Position numbers and translations under genes: made by a program. DNA of 64,000 nucleotides from BP-464 sp963825415 (GTDB lineage: Bacteria; Actinomycetota; Thermoleophilia; Solirubrobacterales; Solirubrobacteraceae), in the NCBI GenBank assembly GCA_963825415.1, contig CAWGTD010000002.1, forward strand, positions 94,795 to 158,794, written 5' to 3'. Below the pieces are notes generated by a model, which was not told where the DNA came from, did no database searches, and was given only the letters and a program-made list of their open reading frames with translations. Below are positions 55,806-63,977 of this stretch, one piece after another; position 1 is the first letter of the stretch; each line of letters opens with the position of its first letter.

Positions 55806-56418
55806 GTGCTGACGCTCTACCGCGCACCGTGGTCGACCAACGTCCAGCGCGTGACGATGGCGCTGGCCCACAAGGACATCGAGTTCGCCTCGATCGCCAT
55901 CTCCTACGAGGACCGCACGCCGGTCGAGGAGGTCAGCGGCCAGTCGCTGGTTCCCGTGCTCGTCGACGGCGACGAGGTGATCGCCGACTCGATGGCGATC
56001 GTCGCGCACCTCGAGGAGCGCCGGCCTGCGCCGCCGCTGTATCCCGTCGACCCGTCGCGCAGGGCCGAGCTCGACGTCTTCATCGACTGGTTCGACCACG
56101 TCTACAAGCACGAGCCCAACGCGATCGAGGCCGCCCTGGAACGTGGCGACGCAGGCGGCGGTACCCGCGCTCGCCGCGACGATGGATCGCCGGCTCGATG
56201 TCTTCGACGCACTGCTCGCCGACCGGCCGTATCTGTTCGGGGACTTCTCGGCGGCCGACTGCTGTGCGTATCCGTTCCTGAAGTACGCGGCGAACCGCGA
56301 CCCCGCCGACGATGAACGTTTCCATTTGATCCTCGCCGAGCATCAGTCGCTGGAGGGCAGGCCTCGGCTGGCGACGTGGATCGAACGCGTCGCCGCCGTC
56401 GCACCTCCGGCGCGGTGA
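55806..56418 (+). pseudogene. Glutathione S-transferase-like protein with a +1 frameshift
   Basis: The GTG at 55806 opens a thioredoxin-like GST N-domain (LTLYRAPWSTNVQRVTMAL, QSLVPVLVDGDEVIADSMAI). Near 56133-56137 an extra C shifts the frame; the next frame holds the helical C-domain (VATQAAVPALAATMDRRLDV, LFGDFSAADCCAYPFLKYA). Removing one base restores about 204 aa. Both halves are intact otherwise. Confidence 0.8.
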
Positions 56419-56462
56419 CGAACGCGCTACGGTCCGACAGGGTTCCCCAGGAGAGGAGACGT

Positions 56463-57014
56463 ATGGCAACCACAAGCAGGTCGCGATCCTCGAGGTCGCG
56501 CGCAAGCAGTGGAGGCGCCTACCAGCGCTTGTCGAGTTCCATAGACGCGGCGACCGACGCCGCGAAGTCGCTTCGCGGCGACCTCAGCAAGGACGGCAAG
56601 GTGCTGATCCGCGACGTCGAGAAGATGCTCAAGGACGCGCGCACCGACCTCAACCGCAACGGCCGCAAGCTGCTCGCCGAGATCGAGCAGCGCCTCGATC
56701 AGGCGCGGAGTGCCGCATCCCCGCGCAGTGGTGCGACCAAGGCCACCGCGAAGCGCAGGACGACCAAGTCGACGGGCGCCAAGCGCTCGACCGCGAAGGC
56801 CTCGACCGCCAAGCGTTCGCCGGCCAAGCGCTCGACCGCGAAGGCCTCGACGGCCAAGCGCTCGACGAAGTCGACGGCGGCGAAGCCGAAGTCGACGGCC
56901 GCTCGCAGCGGCGCGGCGAAGCGCACGACGGCCAAGCGCGCGCCGGCCAAGAAGCGCGCGCCGGCGAAGCGGACGGGCACCGCGAGCCGTTCGCGGACCG
57001 CCAAGCGCAGCTAG
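56463..57014 (+). CDS. Histone H1-like basic DNA-binding protein
   Basis: A 183-aa protein. The N-terminal 80 residues include an amphipathic helical part (KDGKVLIRDVEKMLKDARTD, KLLAEIEQRLDQAR). The C-terminal 100 residues are low-complexity Lys/Ala/Ser/Thr repeats such as KRSTAK and KASTAK, similar to the tails of bacterial H1-like proteins and of actinobacterial HupB. A strong GGAGAGGAGA RBS precedes the ATG. Likely a nucleoid protein; the repeats also form direct DNA repeats prone to length change. Confidence 0.78.
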   Translation: MATTSRSRSSRSRASSGGAYQRLSSSIDAATDAAKSLRGDLSKDGKVLIRDVEKMLKDARTDLNRNGRKLLAEIEQRLDQARSAASPRSGATKATAKRRTTKSTGAKRSTAKASTAKRSPAKRSTAKASTAKRSTKSTAAKPKSTAARSGAAKRTTAKRAPAKKRAPAKRTGTASRSRTAKRS

Positions 57015-57034
57015 CGCGGCCCTAGACACACCTC

Positions 57035-57066
57035 GTTCGAGGGCCGCCTCCCGGCGGCCCTCGAAC
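57035..57066. terminator. Hairpin terminator
   Basis: GTTCGAGGGCCGCC, a TCCC loop and GGCGGCCCTCGAAC form a perfect 14-bp stem, 20 bases after the histone-like gene. It is followed by GTTCT but no longer U-tract. Confidence 0.75.
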
Positions 57067-57082
57067 GTTCTAGCCTCGATTC

Positions 57083-57727
57083 GTGCTCGACGCAGTACCC
57101 CGCCTGCGCGGCGTGTTGCACGCCTACGCGTTCTTGTTCGCGGTCGCAGCGGCGACGGTGCTGATCGTCGCTGCGCCCAGCGGGCGCGCCCGCCTGGCGG
57201 CCGCGATCTACGGGATCGGGCTCTGCGGTCTGTTCGCGGCCAGCGCCACGTATCACCGCTGGCCGTGGAACCCGCGCTGGAAACCCACCCTGCGCCGCAT
57301 CGACCACAGCATGATCTTCGTGTTCATCGCCGCCAGCTACACGCCGGTGGCGTTGCTCGTGCTGTCGACGAGCGTGTCGGTCGTCGTGTTGCTCAGCGTC
57401 TGGCTGGGCGCGCTGGCCGGAGTGGCGTTCAGCCTCGCCTGGATCGACGCGCCGCGGGCGGTCACGGCTGCGGCGTACATCGGCGTCGGGTGGGTGATCG
57501 TCATCGCCGCCCCACAGGTGGTCGACGGGATCGGTGTCGTCGCCGCGCTTCTGTTTCTGGCCGGCGGGCTGCTGTACTCGATCGGCGCGACCGTCTACGC
57601 GCGCCAGCGGCCGAACCCATGGCCGAGCGTGTTCGGCTACCACGAGGTGTTCCACGCGCTCGTGATCGCGGCGGCGGTCGTGCACTTCGTCGCGATCGCC
57701 GGGTGGGTCATCCCCTACGACCGCTAG
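57083..57727 (+). CDS. Hemolysin III family membrane protein
   Basis: A 214-aa, seven-helix protein of the HlyIII/PAQR family. The conserved metal-site histidines lie in ASATYHRWP, RIDHSMIFVFIAASYTP and GYHEVFHALVIAAAVVHF. The GTG start at 57083 follows the terminator, so it has its own transcript. These proteins are membrane hydrolases of uncertain physiological role. Confidence 0.88.
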   Translation: MLDAVPRLRGVLHAYAFLFAVAAATVLIVAAPSGRARLAAAIYGIGLCGLFAASATYHRWPWNPRWKPTLRRIDHSMIFVFIAASYTPVALLVLSTSVSVVVLLSVWLGALAGVAFSLAWIDAPRAVTAAAYIGVGWVIVIAAPQVVDGIGVVAALLFLAGGLLYSIGATVYARQRPNPWPSVFGYHEVFHALVIAAAVVHFVAIAGWVIPYDR

Positions 57728-57734
57728 CGCGCGG

Positions 57735-58628
57735 CTAGCCGGTGGTGCAGGGGGCCTGCGCCTCGCGGCGCTCGGAGCCGTTTCGGTAGTCGACCTGCAG
57801 CTGGATCGTCCAGCCATCACCGTCGCACGACGACGGGTTGGTGATGAACGAGCCGGCGGCGCTGCTGTGCGCGCGCGACGACACGCGGGCGCCCGGGCCG
57901 TGGCGGTAGGCCACGCAGCGGCGCCGCTTGCCATGGCGCGGGCGGTAGCGCTTGCACTTCAGTCGCACCTTGTGCCGCTTGCCCGGCGTCGTCGAGGGGC
58001 CGCCGGCGGCCGGGGCGGCCGAGGAGCCCGCGCCGAAGTCGACCTGGATGTGATCGAGCGTGATCTGCAGGCCGGGCGGCAGCGGAGGAAGCGGGACCGT
58101 GTCGAAGCGGATGATCTGGCCGAGGTTGCCGTCGTCGATCTTGCGGATCGATCCGAGGCCGGCATCGCTGTAGCCCGACTCGGGCTCCTTGAAGAACAGG
58201 ATGATCCCGCCGATATCGCCCTGCTGCGAGGAATCGGCCCGGTAGAAGTCGATCTTCGCCGTGGCGTGGTCGCCCGGGAGGTTGACGCCGATCGCGCCGG
58301 CGCCCAGACGGCTCTCGGCCGGGCACTGCTCCTTCTTGGCCTGGTCGACCGTGCAGGTCTTGGGCGCCGCCGCTGGGTCGAGCTCGAAGCCCTTCTCGAA
58401 GGCCCAGCCGAGCGCGGTCGGGATCGAGTTCGGGCGGAAACCGGCGTCGGCGCCCTTGGCGTCGATCAGCAGATGGGAGCCGGCAAGAGGCGTGTTCGGC
58501 TGGACCGCCGCGACACCCGCGGGTACTGGTGTCGCACCCGCCGGGGCGGCAGCGACGAGGCCGGCGCCCGCGGCAGCCAGCACGGCGCGACGTGTCCGGG
58601 ATCCCCGCCTGAGCATCGCCGAGAGCAT
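57735..58628 (-). CDS. Secreted protein of unknown function
   Basis: About 297 aa from the ATG at 58628 (a second ATG lies 12 bases on). It has a basic start and signal peptide (AVLAAAGAGLVAAAPAGA). The mature part has CTVDQAKKEQCPAESRLGAG, FKEPESGYSDAGLGSIRKID and a basic C-terminus with a final disulfide-like pair (SSCDGDGWTIQLQV... PCTTG). It resembles a recurrent exported family of this lineage, but I have no function for it. Confidence 0.7.
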   Translation of the reverse strand: MLSAMLRRGSRTRRAVLAAAGAGLVAAAPAGATPVPAGVAAVQPNTPLAGSHLLIDAKGADAGFRPNSIPTALGWAFEKGFELDPAAAPKTCTVDQAKKEQCPAESRLGAGAIGVNLPGDHATAKIDFYRADSSQQGDIGGIILFFKEPESGYSDAGLGSIRKIDDGNLGQIIRFDTVPLPPLPPGLQITLDHIQVDFGAGSSAAPAAGGPSTTPGKRHKVRLKCKRYRPRHGKRRRCVAYRHGPGARVSSRAHSSAAGSFITNPSSCDGDGWTIQLQVDYRNGSERREAQAPCTTG

Positions 58629-58667
58629 AGGGATCCGCTTGACGACGCCTGCCGCCACAATGGCGCC

Positions 58668-58985
58668 GTGACCTACGACGACGCGGTCTCGACGCTGCGT
58701 TCCTGGGAGGCCGAGGAGGTGGTGGTCGAGCTCGAGCCGGAGGGCACGGTGATGGAGGGCCGCCTCGCCGAGCTCGACTCCGTCGGCATCGACGGCGCGC
58801 TGTTCGCGTTGTCGCGCGGCCCGGCCGCTCGACGCGATACGACCGGCGTGGCGATCGCCCTGTTCCGCGACGGCGTGACCACCGCCGAGCACACCGACGA
58901 CGTCCTGGTGGTCCACCAAGGACGGATGACCGTCACCGTGCGGCGCGCGACTACTTGTGGCGGTAGACGATCCGGCCGCGACTGA
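58668..58985 (+). CDS. Hypothetical protein
   Basis: A 105-aa protein from the GTG at 58668 (TYDDAVSTLRSWEAEEVVVE). It is compact and beta-rich (GDTTGVAIALFRDGVTTAE-like region, DDVLVVHQGRMTVTVRRA). The last 12 residues overlap the end of convergent infA, so the natural C-terminus is at the limit. Not recognised. Confidence 0.55.
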   Translation: MTYDDAVSTLRSWEAEEVVVELEPEGTVMEGRLAELDSVGIDGALFALSRGPAARRDTTGVAIALFRDGVTTAEHTDDVLVVHQGRMTVTVRRATTCGGRRSGRD

Positions 58986-59169
58986 GGTCGTACGGCGAGA
59001 TCTCGACCCGGACGCGATCGCCCGGGAGCACGCGAATGCGGTAGCGGCGCATCTTGCCCGCGAGATGCCCGAGGACCTCGTGGTCATTGTCGAGCTTGAC
59101 GCGGAACATCAGGTTCGGGAGGGCCTCGGTGATCTCGCCCTCCATCTCGATCTTCTCTTCGACTGGCAT
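58951..59169 (-). CDS. infA: Translation initiation factor IF-1
   Basis: A 72-aa OB-fold protein that binds the 30S A site during initiation. KIEMEGEITEALPNLMFRV, LDNDHEVLGHLAGKMRRYRI and LPGDRVRVEISPYDLSRGRI are classic IF-1 sequence. The usual neighbours (rpmJ, rpsM, rpsK, secY) are absent, so this is a stand-alone copy away from the ribosomal-protein operon, as some actinobacteria have. It converges on the previous gene with a 35-base overlap. Confidence 0.92.
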   Translation of the reverse strand: MPVEEKIEMEGEITEALPNLMFRVKLDNDHEVLGHLAGKMRRYRIRVLPGDRVRVEISPYDLSRGRIVYRHK

Positions 59170-59238
59170 TCGCCTCTCAGGGTACCGCGCCGCCTATACG
59201 CTGCGTGCAAGACGACCCCCGACCTTGAGGAAGCCCAG

Positions 59239-59502
59239 ATGAAGGTAACCCGTGACTGGCTGGACGTCCGGCTCGACCAGGGTTCGCGCCGGACCGCCGC
59301 CGAGGCGCTCGAGATCTTCGCGCGCCAGCTCGACGACGAAAGCGCGACCTCGTTCGTGCGCCTGGCCCGGATGCTGCGCGTGGGGCGCGACGAGTTCCTG
59401 CTCGACCGCGACCAGTCGCACGACCTGCTGACCGCGATCGAGGAGACCGGCCAGCTCACGACCCTGCGGCCGCGGCTGGAAGCCTTCCTGCGCGAGGGGT
59501 AG
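59239..59502 (+). CDS. Hypothetical small protein
   Basis: An 87-aa all-helical acidic protein (MKVTRDWLDVRLDQGSRR). The helices run RTAAEALEIFARQLDDESAT and LARMLRVGRDEFLLDRDQSH. It is divergent from infA by 69 bases, and its end is 5 bases from the convergent NlpC gene. Not recognised. Confidence 0.6.
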   Translation: MKVTRDWLDVRLDQGSRRTAAEALEIFARQLDDESATSFVRLARMLRVGRDEFLLDRDQSHDLLTAIEETGQLTTLRPRLEAFLREG

Positions 59503-59507
59503 CGCGT

Positions 59508-60278
59508 CTACAGCCCGGGTGGGTGGCGGACGGAGAAGCCGCGCGCCGGGCGCATCCACGGGTCCCAGCGCGTGCCCGTGCGGGCGCGGGCGCTGGTGTC
59601 GAACCGCATGCCCGCGATGACCATGTAGACGTGGCCGTTGTTCGCGTAGATCGTGATCCACTTGCCCTTGCCCTTGGCGCCCCAGCGCGCCAGGCTGCCC
59701 GACACGAGCGTCGAGTTGAGCAGGCCCGCGCCGTGTAGCGCGTAGGAGACCGAGCCCGAGCAGTCATAGGCGCGGTCGAAGAACGACCCGTGCCCACCGC
59801 CGTAGCGGTAGGGCCGCTTGGCGATTCGGTTCGCCGCCGCGATCACGCGGCGCACGACCCGCGGCACCTTCGGCGAGACCCACACCTTGCCGTTGGCGTG
59901 GAGGTGGACCATCGTGGGCTGGACGGGAGCCGTGGGGATCCGGGGCAGCTGCGGGATGCCGACGATCGGCGGGGGCGCCTCGGCGGGCTCGCCGGCGTCG
60001 AACAGGTCCTCCTCGTCGCTGTCGTCGGCCTCGTCGGAGTACTCGTCCGAATAGTCGTCGGAGTCGTTGTCGGCGTACTCGTCATCGTCGTCGACGTACC
60101 AGTCCTCGGAGTCGCCGCTTCCGGCGTAATCAGACTCGTCGTCTGCGGTCGCGCCGGCGTCGTCGTCGCTCCACTCCTGGTGGTGGTGATGGCGCGGGTG
60201 GGCCTGCGCCGCCTGGGCGGCGGTCGGGCAGAACGCGAGCAGCAGGAAGCAGAGCAGCCAGCAGGACCGGGGAGTCAT
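59508..60278 (-). CDS. Secreted NlpC/P60-like cysteine peptidase
   Basis: A 256-aa exported protein. After the signal peptide (CWLLCFLLLAFCPTAAQA) comes a His-rich patch and then about 60 residues rich in Asp, Ser and Tyr. The C-terminal NlpC/P60-like domain has the nucleophile in YDCSGSVSYAL (C173) and a histidine in GHVYMVIAG. It probably cleaves cell-wall peptides. The acidic linker may bind Ca2+ or hold the enzyme at the wall; that is inference. Confidence 0.78.
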   Translation of the reverse strand: MTPRSCWLLCFLLLAFCPTAAQAAQAHPRHHHHQEWSDDDAGATADDESDYAGSGDSEDWYVDDDDEYADNDSDDYSDEYSDEADDSDEEDLFDAGEPAEAPPPIVGIPQLPRIPTAPVQPTMVHLHANGKVWVSPKVPRVVRRVIAAANRIAKRPYRYGGGHGSFFDRAYDCSGSVSYALHGAGLLNSTLVSGSLARWGAKGKGKWITIYANNGHVYMVIAGMRFDTSARARTGTRWDPWMRPARGFSVRHPPGL

Positions 60279-60381
60279 TCTTCTGGCGTCGGCCCATCTC
60301 GCCGATCTCCTGACCCAGCGCGTTCATGCCTGGACGCCCCGTCGAGGCCACTTTTGGGGATGGTTACTCCATGCCACCCTT

Positions 60382-60579
60382 CGCATCAGCGCGATCGAGG
60401 ACCTGCGCGCCCGCGGCTTTGACCCCGGCCCCACGTTCGACATCCCGCACGGCCCGTGCTGTTCGTTCACCACACCGGGCGGGCAGCGACCGGCGATCTA
60501 CGAGCTGACCCGCCCCGAGGTTCCGGCGACGTTCTCGGGCGGCGCGACTTCTAGCGGGACTCGAGACAAAATACGTTGA
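60382..60579 (+). pseudogene. C-terminal fragment of a VOC (glyoxalase-like) protein
   Basis: RISAIEDLRARGFDPGPTF then IPHGPCCSFTTPGGQRPAIY and ELTRPEV match the end of vicinal-oxygen-chelate proteins, including the terminal metal Glu (YELTRPEV). No start codon, RBS or N-terminal domain lies upstream; the preceding 100 bases do not read as VOC sequence. It is a decayed remnant in the gap between two minus-strand genes. Confidence 0.5.
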
Positions 60580-61009
60580 TAGCCCGCGAGGTCCGGGCCT
60601 CGTATTCGTCGAAGCCGCCGTACTGGCCGTTCATCTTGCGCCACAGGTCGGCGCGCTCTTCGCCCTCGGTGACGCGCGCCCGCACCGAGCGACGCTCGCC
60701 GCGAATCTGCACCTCGGCGTCGGGGTTCGCCACGAGGTTCAGCGCCCACGCGGGCGGCCGGGGGTTGCCGGCGTTCGAGCCGATGACGGCGACGCGCTCG
60801 CCGTCGGCGAGGTAACACACGGGTGCGGTTCTGACCTGACCCGACTTGCGGCCCGTCGTCGTCAGCAGCAGCACGGGCGCGCGGCCCACCTTGCTCATGA
60901 GCCGCCCGCGCGTGGCGCGATAGACGGGCACGTTGAGCTTGCCCATCAGACGCAGGCCCCTGGGGCCGAGCAGCATCGAGAAACGGGCGTTCGCGTGGTC
61001 GCTGGGCAT
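60551..61009 (-). CDS. F420-type (DDN-like) nitroreductase family protein
   Basis: A 152-aa protein of the deazaflavin-dependent nitroreductase fold. PVLLLTTTGRKSGQVRTAPV is the classic motif, and VIGSNAGNPRPPAWALNLVANP follows. These enzymes use reduced F420 to reduce nitro compounds, quinones or lipids, mostly in actinobacteria. I start it at 61009 (MPSDHANARF). Confidence 0.83.
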   Translation of the reverse strand: MPSDHANARFSMLLGPRGLRLMGKLNVPVYRATRGRLMSKVGRAPVLLLTTTGRKSGQVRTAPVCYLADGERVAVIGSNAGNPRPPAWALNLVANPDAEVQIRGERRSVRARVTEGEERADLWRKMNGQYGGFDEYEARTSRAINVFCLESR

Positions 61010-61116
61010 GCACGAAGCATCGCACGCGGCGTCAGCCCGGGAACCCCTTGGTGTCGGCCATCTCGTCGCCGGGGTTTCCGACCCGGGCTCGAATCCCGAC
61101 GACGCCGTCGAGCTGA

Positions 61117-61872
61117 TCAAGCAGCTGCGTGGTGCCGTGACCTGAACAGCTGCAGCGCGTACGCGCCGGCGGGGTGCTCACGGAAGCGGTAGACGTCGCG
61201 GGCGAGGTCGGGCGACACCTCGTCCGGCTGAGGCAGTGTCACCCCGTACTCCGGCGGAGCGATCAGCGCCGCGGCGAGGCAGGCGAACGTCAGGTCGGCG
61301 GCGGTGAACCGCTCGCCGCACAGGTGTGGCCGGCCGTCGGCCAAGCGCTCCGCGATCGTGTCGAACGCGCGCCACACGCGCGCCTCGTCTTCCTCGACGG
61401 TGTTCGCGTCCAGGGCGAGCTCCTTCCGCGCCCAGCGCGTCACCACGGGCCACAGCGCAGTCATCATCCGGGCCTCCCACGCCGGGACGCCCTGGTTGTT
61501 GAACTGCAGCAGCAGCTGCTTGCGCGGCAACATTTTCGCGTAGATCCAGCGGCGCCCGTCGGGCCCGAGGCCCTCGTCGAGCCAGCGGCTGAGCGCGACG
61601 ACGTCCTCCAGCTCGGCGCCGTCGTCGGGGAACAGGCGCAGCGCCGGGTCGAGGCGCGCGTCGGCGTAGCGCAGGATCGCCTCGGACTCGGGGAAGACCC
61701 CCTCGTCGGTGACGAGCACCGGCACGGTCCGGCCCCCTCCGGCGCGGCGCGCCCGGATCTGGTGGACGCCCTGCACGTGGCGCTCCTCGACGTAGTCCAC
61801 CCCGGCGCGGTCGAGCGCCCAGCGGGCCTTCTCGCAGAAGTGGCTGATCGGAATCGTCAGCAAGCGGCGCAT
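61117..61872 (-). CDS. Glutathione S-transferase-like protein
   Basis: A 251-aa two-domain protein. The N-terminal thioredoxin-like fold (LLTIPISHFCEKARWALDRA, VPVLVTDEGVFPESEAILRY) keeps the SHFC region where GSTs and glutaredoxin-2 carry the active residue. The C-terminal helical domain has FTAADLTFACLAAAL. Actinobacteria usually lack glutathione, so it may use mycothiol or no thiol. Start is the ATG at 61872. Confidence 0.78.
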   Translation of the reverse strand: MRRLLTIPISHFCEKARWALDRAGVDYVEERHVQGVHQIRARRAGGGRTVPVLVTDEGVFPESEAILRYADARLDPALRLFPDDGAELEDVVALSRWLDEGLGPDGRRWIYAKMLPRKQLLLQFNNQGVPAWEARMMTALWPVVTRWARKELALDANTVEEDEARVWRAFDTIAERLADGRPHLCGERFTAADLTFACLAAALIAPPEYGVTLPQPDEVSPDLARDVYRFREHPAGAYALQLFRSRHHAAA

Positions 61873-61892
61873 GAGCGGATTATGGTCGGCAG

Positions 61893-62825
61893 ATGCCGGT
61901 GACCTGGGACGAGGCGGACGACGCGATCCTGGCGGGCGACCTCGCGGTCGCACTGGCGTACGTCACGCCCGCGGGCGGAGCGGTCGTCGCGGCCGTCGCG
62001 CCGATCGGCCTGCGCGACCGTGCGGCCGGCACCGTGACGTTCACGACGTCGTTGGGGCTCGGCCGCAAGCTCGACCGGATGCGCAGCAACCCGCGCATGG
62101 CGCTGGCCTACCACGCGCGCGAGCACGGCTTCGCGGCCGAGCCGCGCTACGTCCTCGTCCACGGCACGGCGAGCTTCGACATGTCGCCCGATCGCGCCGT
62201 GCTCGACGAGGTCGTGGGACCGGCGTCGACGCGGTTCATGGGCCCGCCGAAGCGCGGGTTCTTCTGGGACCGCTACCTGCAGGAGTACTACGCCGATCGC
62301 ATCCTGGTCACCGTCGACGTGGAGCGCATCGTCAGCTGGCCCGACCTGCGCTGCGCGGGCGAGCCATCGGTGGCCGGCGCGGCGCTCCCCGCCCAGGCGC
62401 CGGAAGCGCAGGCGCCGCCCAAGAACGGCACAGGCCCGCGTGTGGCCGTCGCGAAGGCCGCGAAGCGCCTTCGCGCGCAGCCCCACGTGCTGCTGGCCTT
62501 CCCCGGAGCCGACGGGTTCCCCGCCATCCTGCCGGTTGAGGTCGGTGGCGACGACGAGCGCGGCGTCGCGCTGAGCGCGGCCGCCGGACTGCTCCCGGAG
62601 GGCGGGCGGCGCGCGGGTGTGCTGGGCCACCGGTTCAACGCCAAGCTGATCGGCCTGGAGTCCCGGCAGCACACGGGCTGGCTCGAGGTCGCCGGCGGGT
62701 CGGCGGTCTACGCGCCGCACACGGAGTCCGGGTTCCGCGCTCCGGCCAACAAGACGCTGCTTCTGCTGGGCAACGGCTTCATGGCCAAGCGCGGGCTGAA
62801 GCGAGCCCGGAGAGCGGCCGCATGA
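61893..62825 (+). CDS. Pyridoxamine 5'-phosphate oxidase-family protein
   Basis: A 310-aa protein. The N-terminal PPOX-like split barrel (TWDEADDAILAGDLAVALAYV, TVTFTTSLGLGRKLDRMRSN) is followed by a second barrel-like half (VLLAFPGADGFPAILPVEVG). The layout fits flavin- or F420-binding family members more than true PdxH. Divergent from the GST-like gene by 20 bases; its stop overlaps the next gene by 4 bases. Confidence 0.75.
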   Translation: MPVTWDEADDAILAGDLAVALAYVTPAGGAVVAAVAPIGLRDRAAGTVTFTTSLGLGRKLDRMRSNPRMALAYHAREHGFAAEPRYVLVHGTASFDMSPDRAVLDEVVGPASTRFMGPPKRGFFWDRYLQEYYADRILVTVDVERIVSWPDLRCAGEPSVAGAALPAQAPEAQAPPKNGTGPRVAVAKAAKRLRAQPHVLLAFPGADGFPAILPVEVGGDDERGVALSAAAGLLPEGGRRAGVLGHRFNAKLIGLESRQHTGWLEVAGGSAVYAPHTESGFRAPANKTLLLLGNGFMAKRGLKRARRAAA

Positions 62826-63463
62826 CCGTCGACATCGGCGCTGCGGTCGCAGAGGCCGGCTCGGTCCGCAAGGCGAGCGAGGCGGAGTTGCCCGACGTGG
62901 CAAGGGTGCTCGCCGAAGCGTTCTACGACGACCCGCAGTTCAGCTGGATAGTTCCCGACGACACCAAGCGGCTGGGCATCCTGGAGCGCGCATTCCTGCT
63001 GTTCCTGCGGAGGATCTGGTTCGCCCAGGACGAGTGCTACACGACCGACGGCGTGGTCGGGGCGGCCGTCTGGGAGCGGCCCGGTGAGTGGAAGCTCGGC
63101 GTGATGCCGCAGCTGCGGATGGCGCCGTCGATGATCGCGATCTTCGGGCGCTTCCTGCCACGGATGATGCGGGCGATCGCCGCCGTGGAGTCCAACCACC
63201 CCACCGAGCTGCACTACTACCTGCCGTTCGTCGGCGTCGTCACCGAGTGGCAGGGCCGGGGCGTCGGCGCGGCGCTCCTGAAGCCGATCCTCGACCGCTG
63301 CGACAGCGAGCGGATGCCGGCCTACCTCGAGGCGTCCTCACCGCGCAACCGCGCGCTGTACGAGCGCCACGGGTTCGCCGTCACCGAGGAGTTCCAGCTC
63401 GGCAAGGACAGCCCGCCGATCTGGCGCATGTGGCGCAAGCCCGAGCCGACCGGCGGCGCATGA
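62822..63463 (+). CDS. GNAT family N-acetyltransferase
   Basis: A 213-aa GNAT protein. The acetyl-CoA loop (VVTEWQGRGVGAALLKPIL) and the C-terminal strand-helix (AYLEASSPRNRALYERHGF) are intact. The N-terminal part (RVLAEAFYDDPQFSWIVPDD) matches the actinobacterial GNAT group. ATG overlaps the PPOX-family stop (ATGA). Confidence 0.9.
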   Translation: MTVDIGAAVAEAGSVRKASEAELPDVARVLAEAFYDDPQFSWIVPDDTKRLGILERAFLLFLRRIWFAQDECYTTDGVVGAAVWERPGEWKLGVMPQLRMAPSMIAIFGRFLPRMMRAIAAVESNHPTELHYYLPFVGVVTEWQGRGVGAALLKPILDRCDSERMPAYLEASSPRNRALYERHGFAVTEEFQLGKDSPPIWRMWRKPEPTGGA

Positions 63464-63505
63464 GCCGCGCGCGCTCGTCCAGCCACCGGTGACAGGATGC
63501 GGGCC

Positions 63506-63970
63506 ATGCCCCGCGTCAACATCGCCGACCCGACGTTCGAATACGACAGCACCGACCCCGAGGGCTTTCGCTCAGGCATGTTCCGGCCCAAGGAGCTGGG
63601 CGCCAAGCAGACGGGCACCAGCGTCTACGAGCTGCCGCCCGGCCAGGCGCTGTGTCCGTATCACTACGAGTACGGCGAGGAGGAGTGGCTGCTGGTCCTC
63701 GACGGCCGGCCGACGCTGCGCGCTCCCGAGGGCTCGTCGCAGCTGGAGCCGTTCGACCTGGCGTTCTTCCCCAAGGGCCCCGACGGCGCGCACATGGTCC
63801 GCAACGACACCGACGCCCCCGTGCGCGTCCTCATGTGGTCAAACGTCGTCCACCCGTCCGCGACGGCCTACCCCGACAGCGACAAGGTCGGGGTCTGGAC
63901 CGGCGACAAGGCCGAGGACGGGATGTTCGTGCGCTCGACCAACGTCGAGTACTTCCACGGCGAGGCGTAA
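63506..63970 (+). CDS. Cupin-domain protein
   Basis: A 154-aa single-cupin protein. Motif 1 residues lie in GQALCPYHYEYGEEEWLLVL and motif 2 in FDLAFFPKGPDGAHMVRN. PDSDKVGVWTGDK closes the domain. Metal ligands H, E and H are in place. I start at 63506 (MPRVNIADPTF); an ATG 9 bases earlier is the alternative. Substrate unknown. Confidence 0.85.
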   Translation: MPRVNIADPTFEYDSTDPEGFRSGMFRPKELGAKQTGTSVYELPPGQALCPYHYEYGEEEWLLVLDGRPTLRAPEGSSQLEPFDLAFFPKGPDGAHMVRNDTDAPVRVLMWSNVVHPSATAYPDSDKVGVWTGDKAEDGMFVRSTNVEYFHGEA

Positions 63971-63977
63971 CGCCGCG

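Noticed and set aside
56760..57004. CRISPR or tandem-repeat array
   Set aside because: The repeats are in-frame codons of the Lys/Ala-rich histone-like tail, without regular spacers.
61060..61110. tRNA-like T-arm (CGGG-CTCGAAT-CCCG)
   Set aside because: Only the T-arm-like stem is present; no matching acceptor, anticodon or D arm could be drawn in the 80 bases around it, so it is chance or a tiny remnant.
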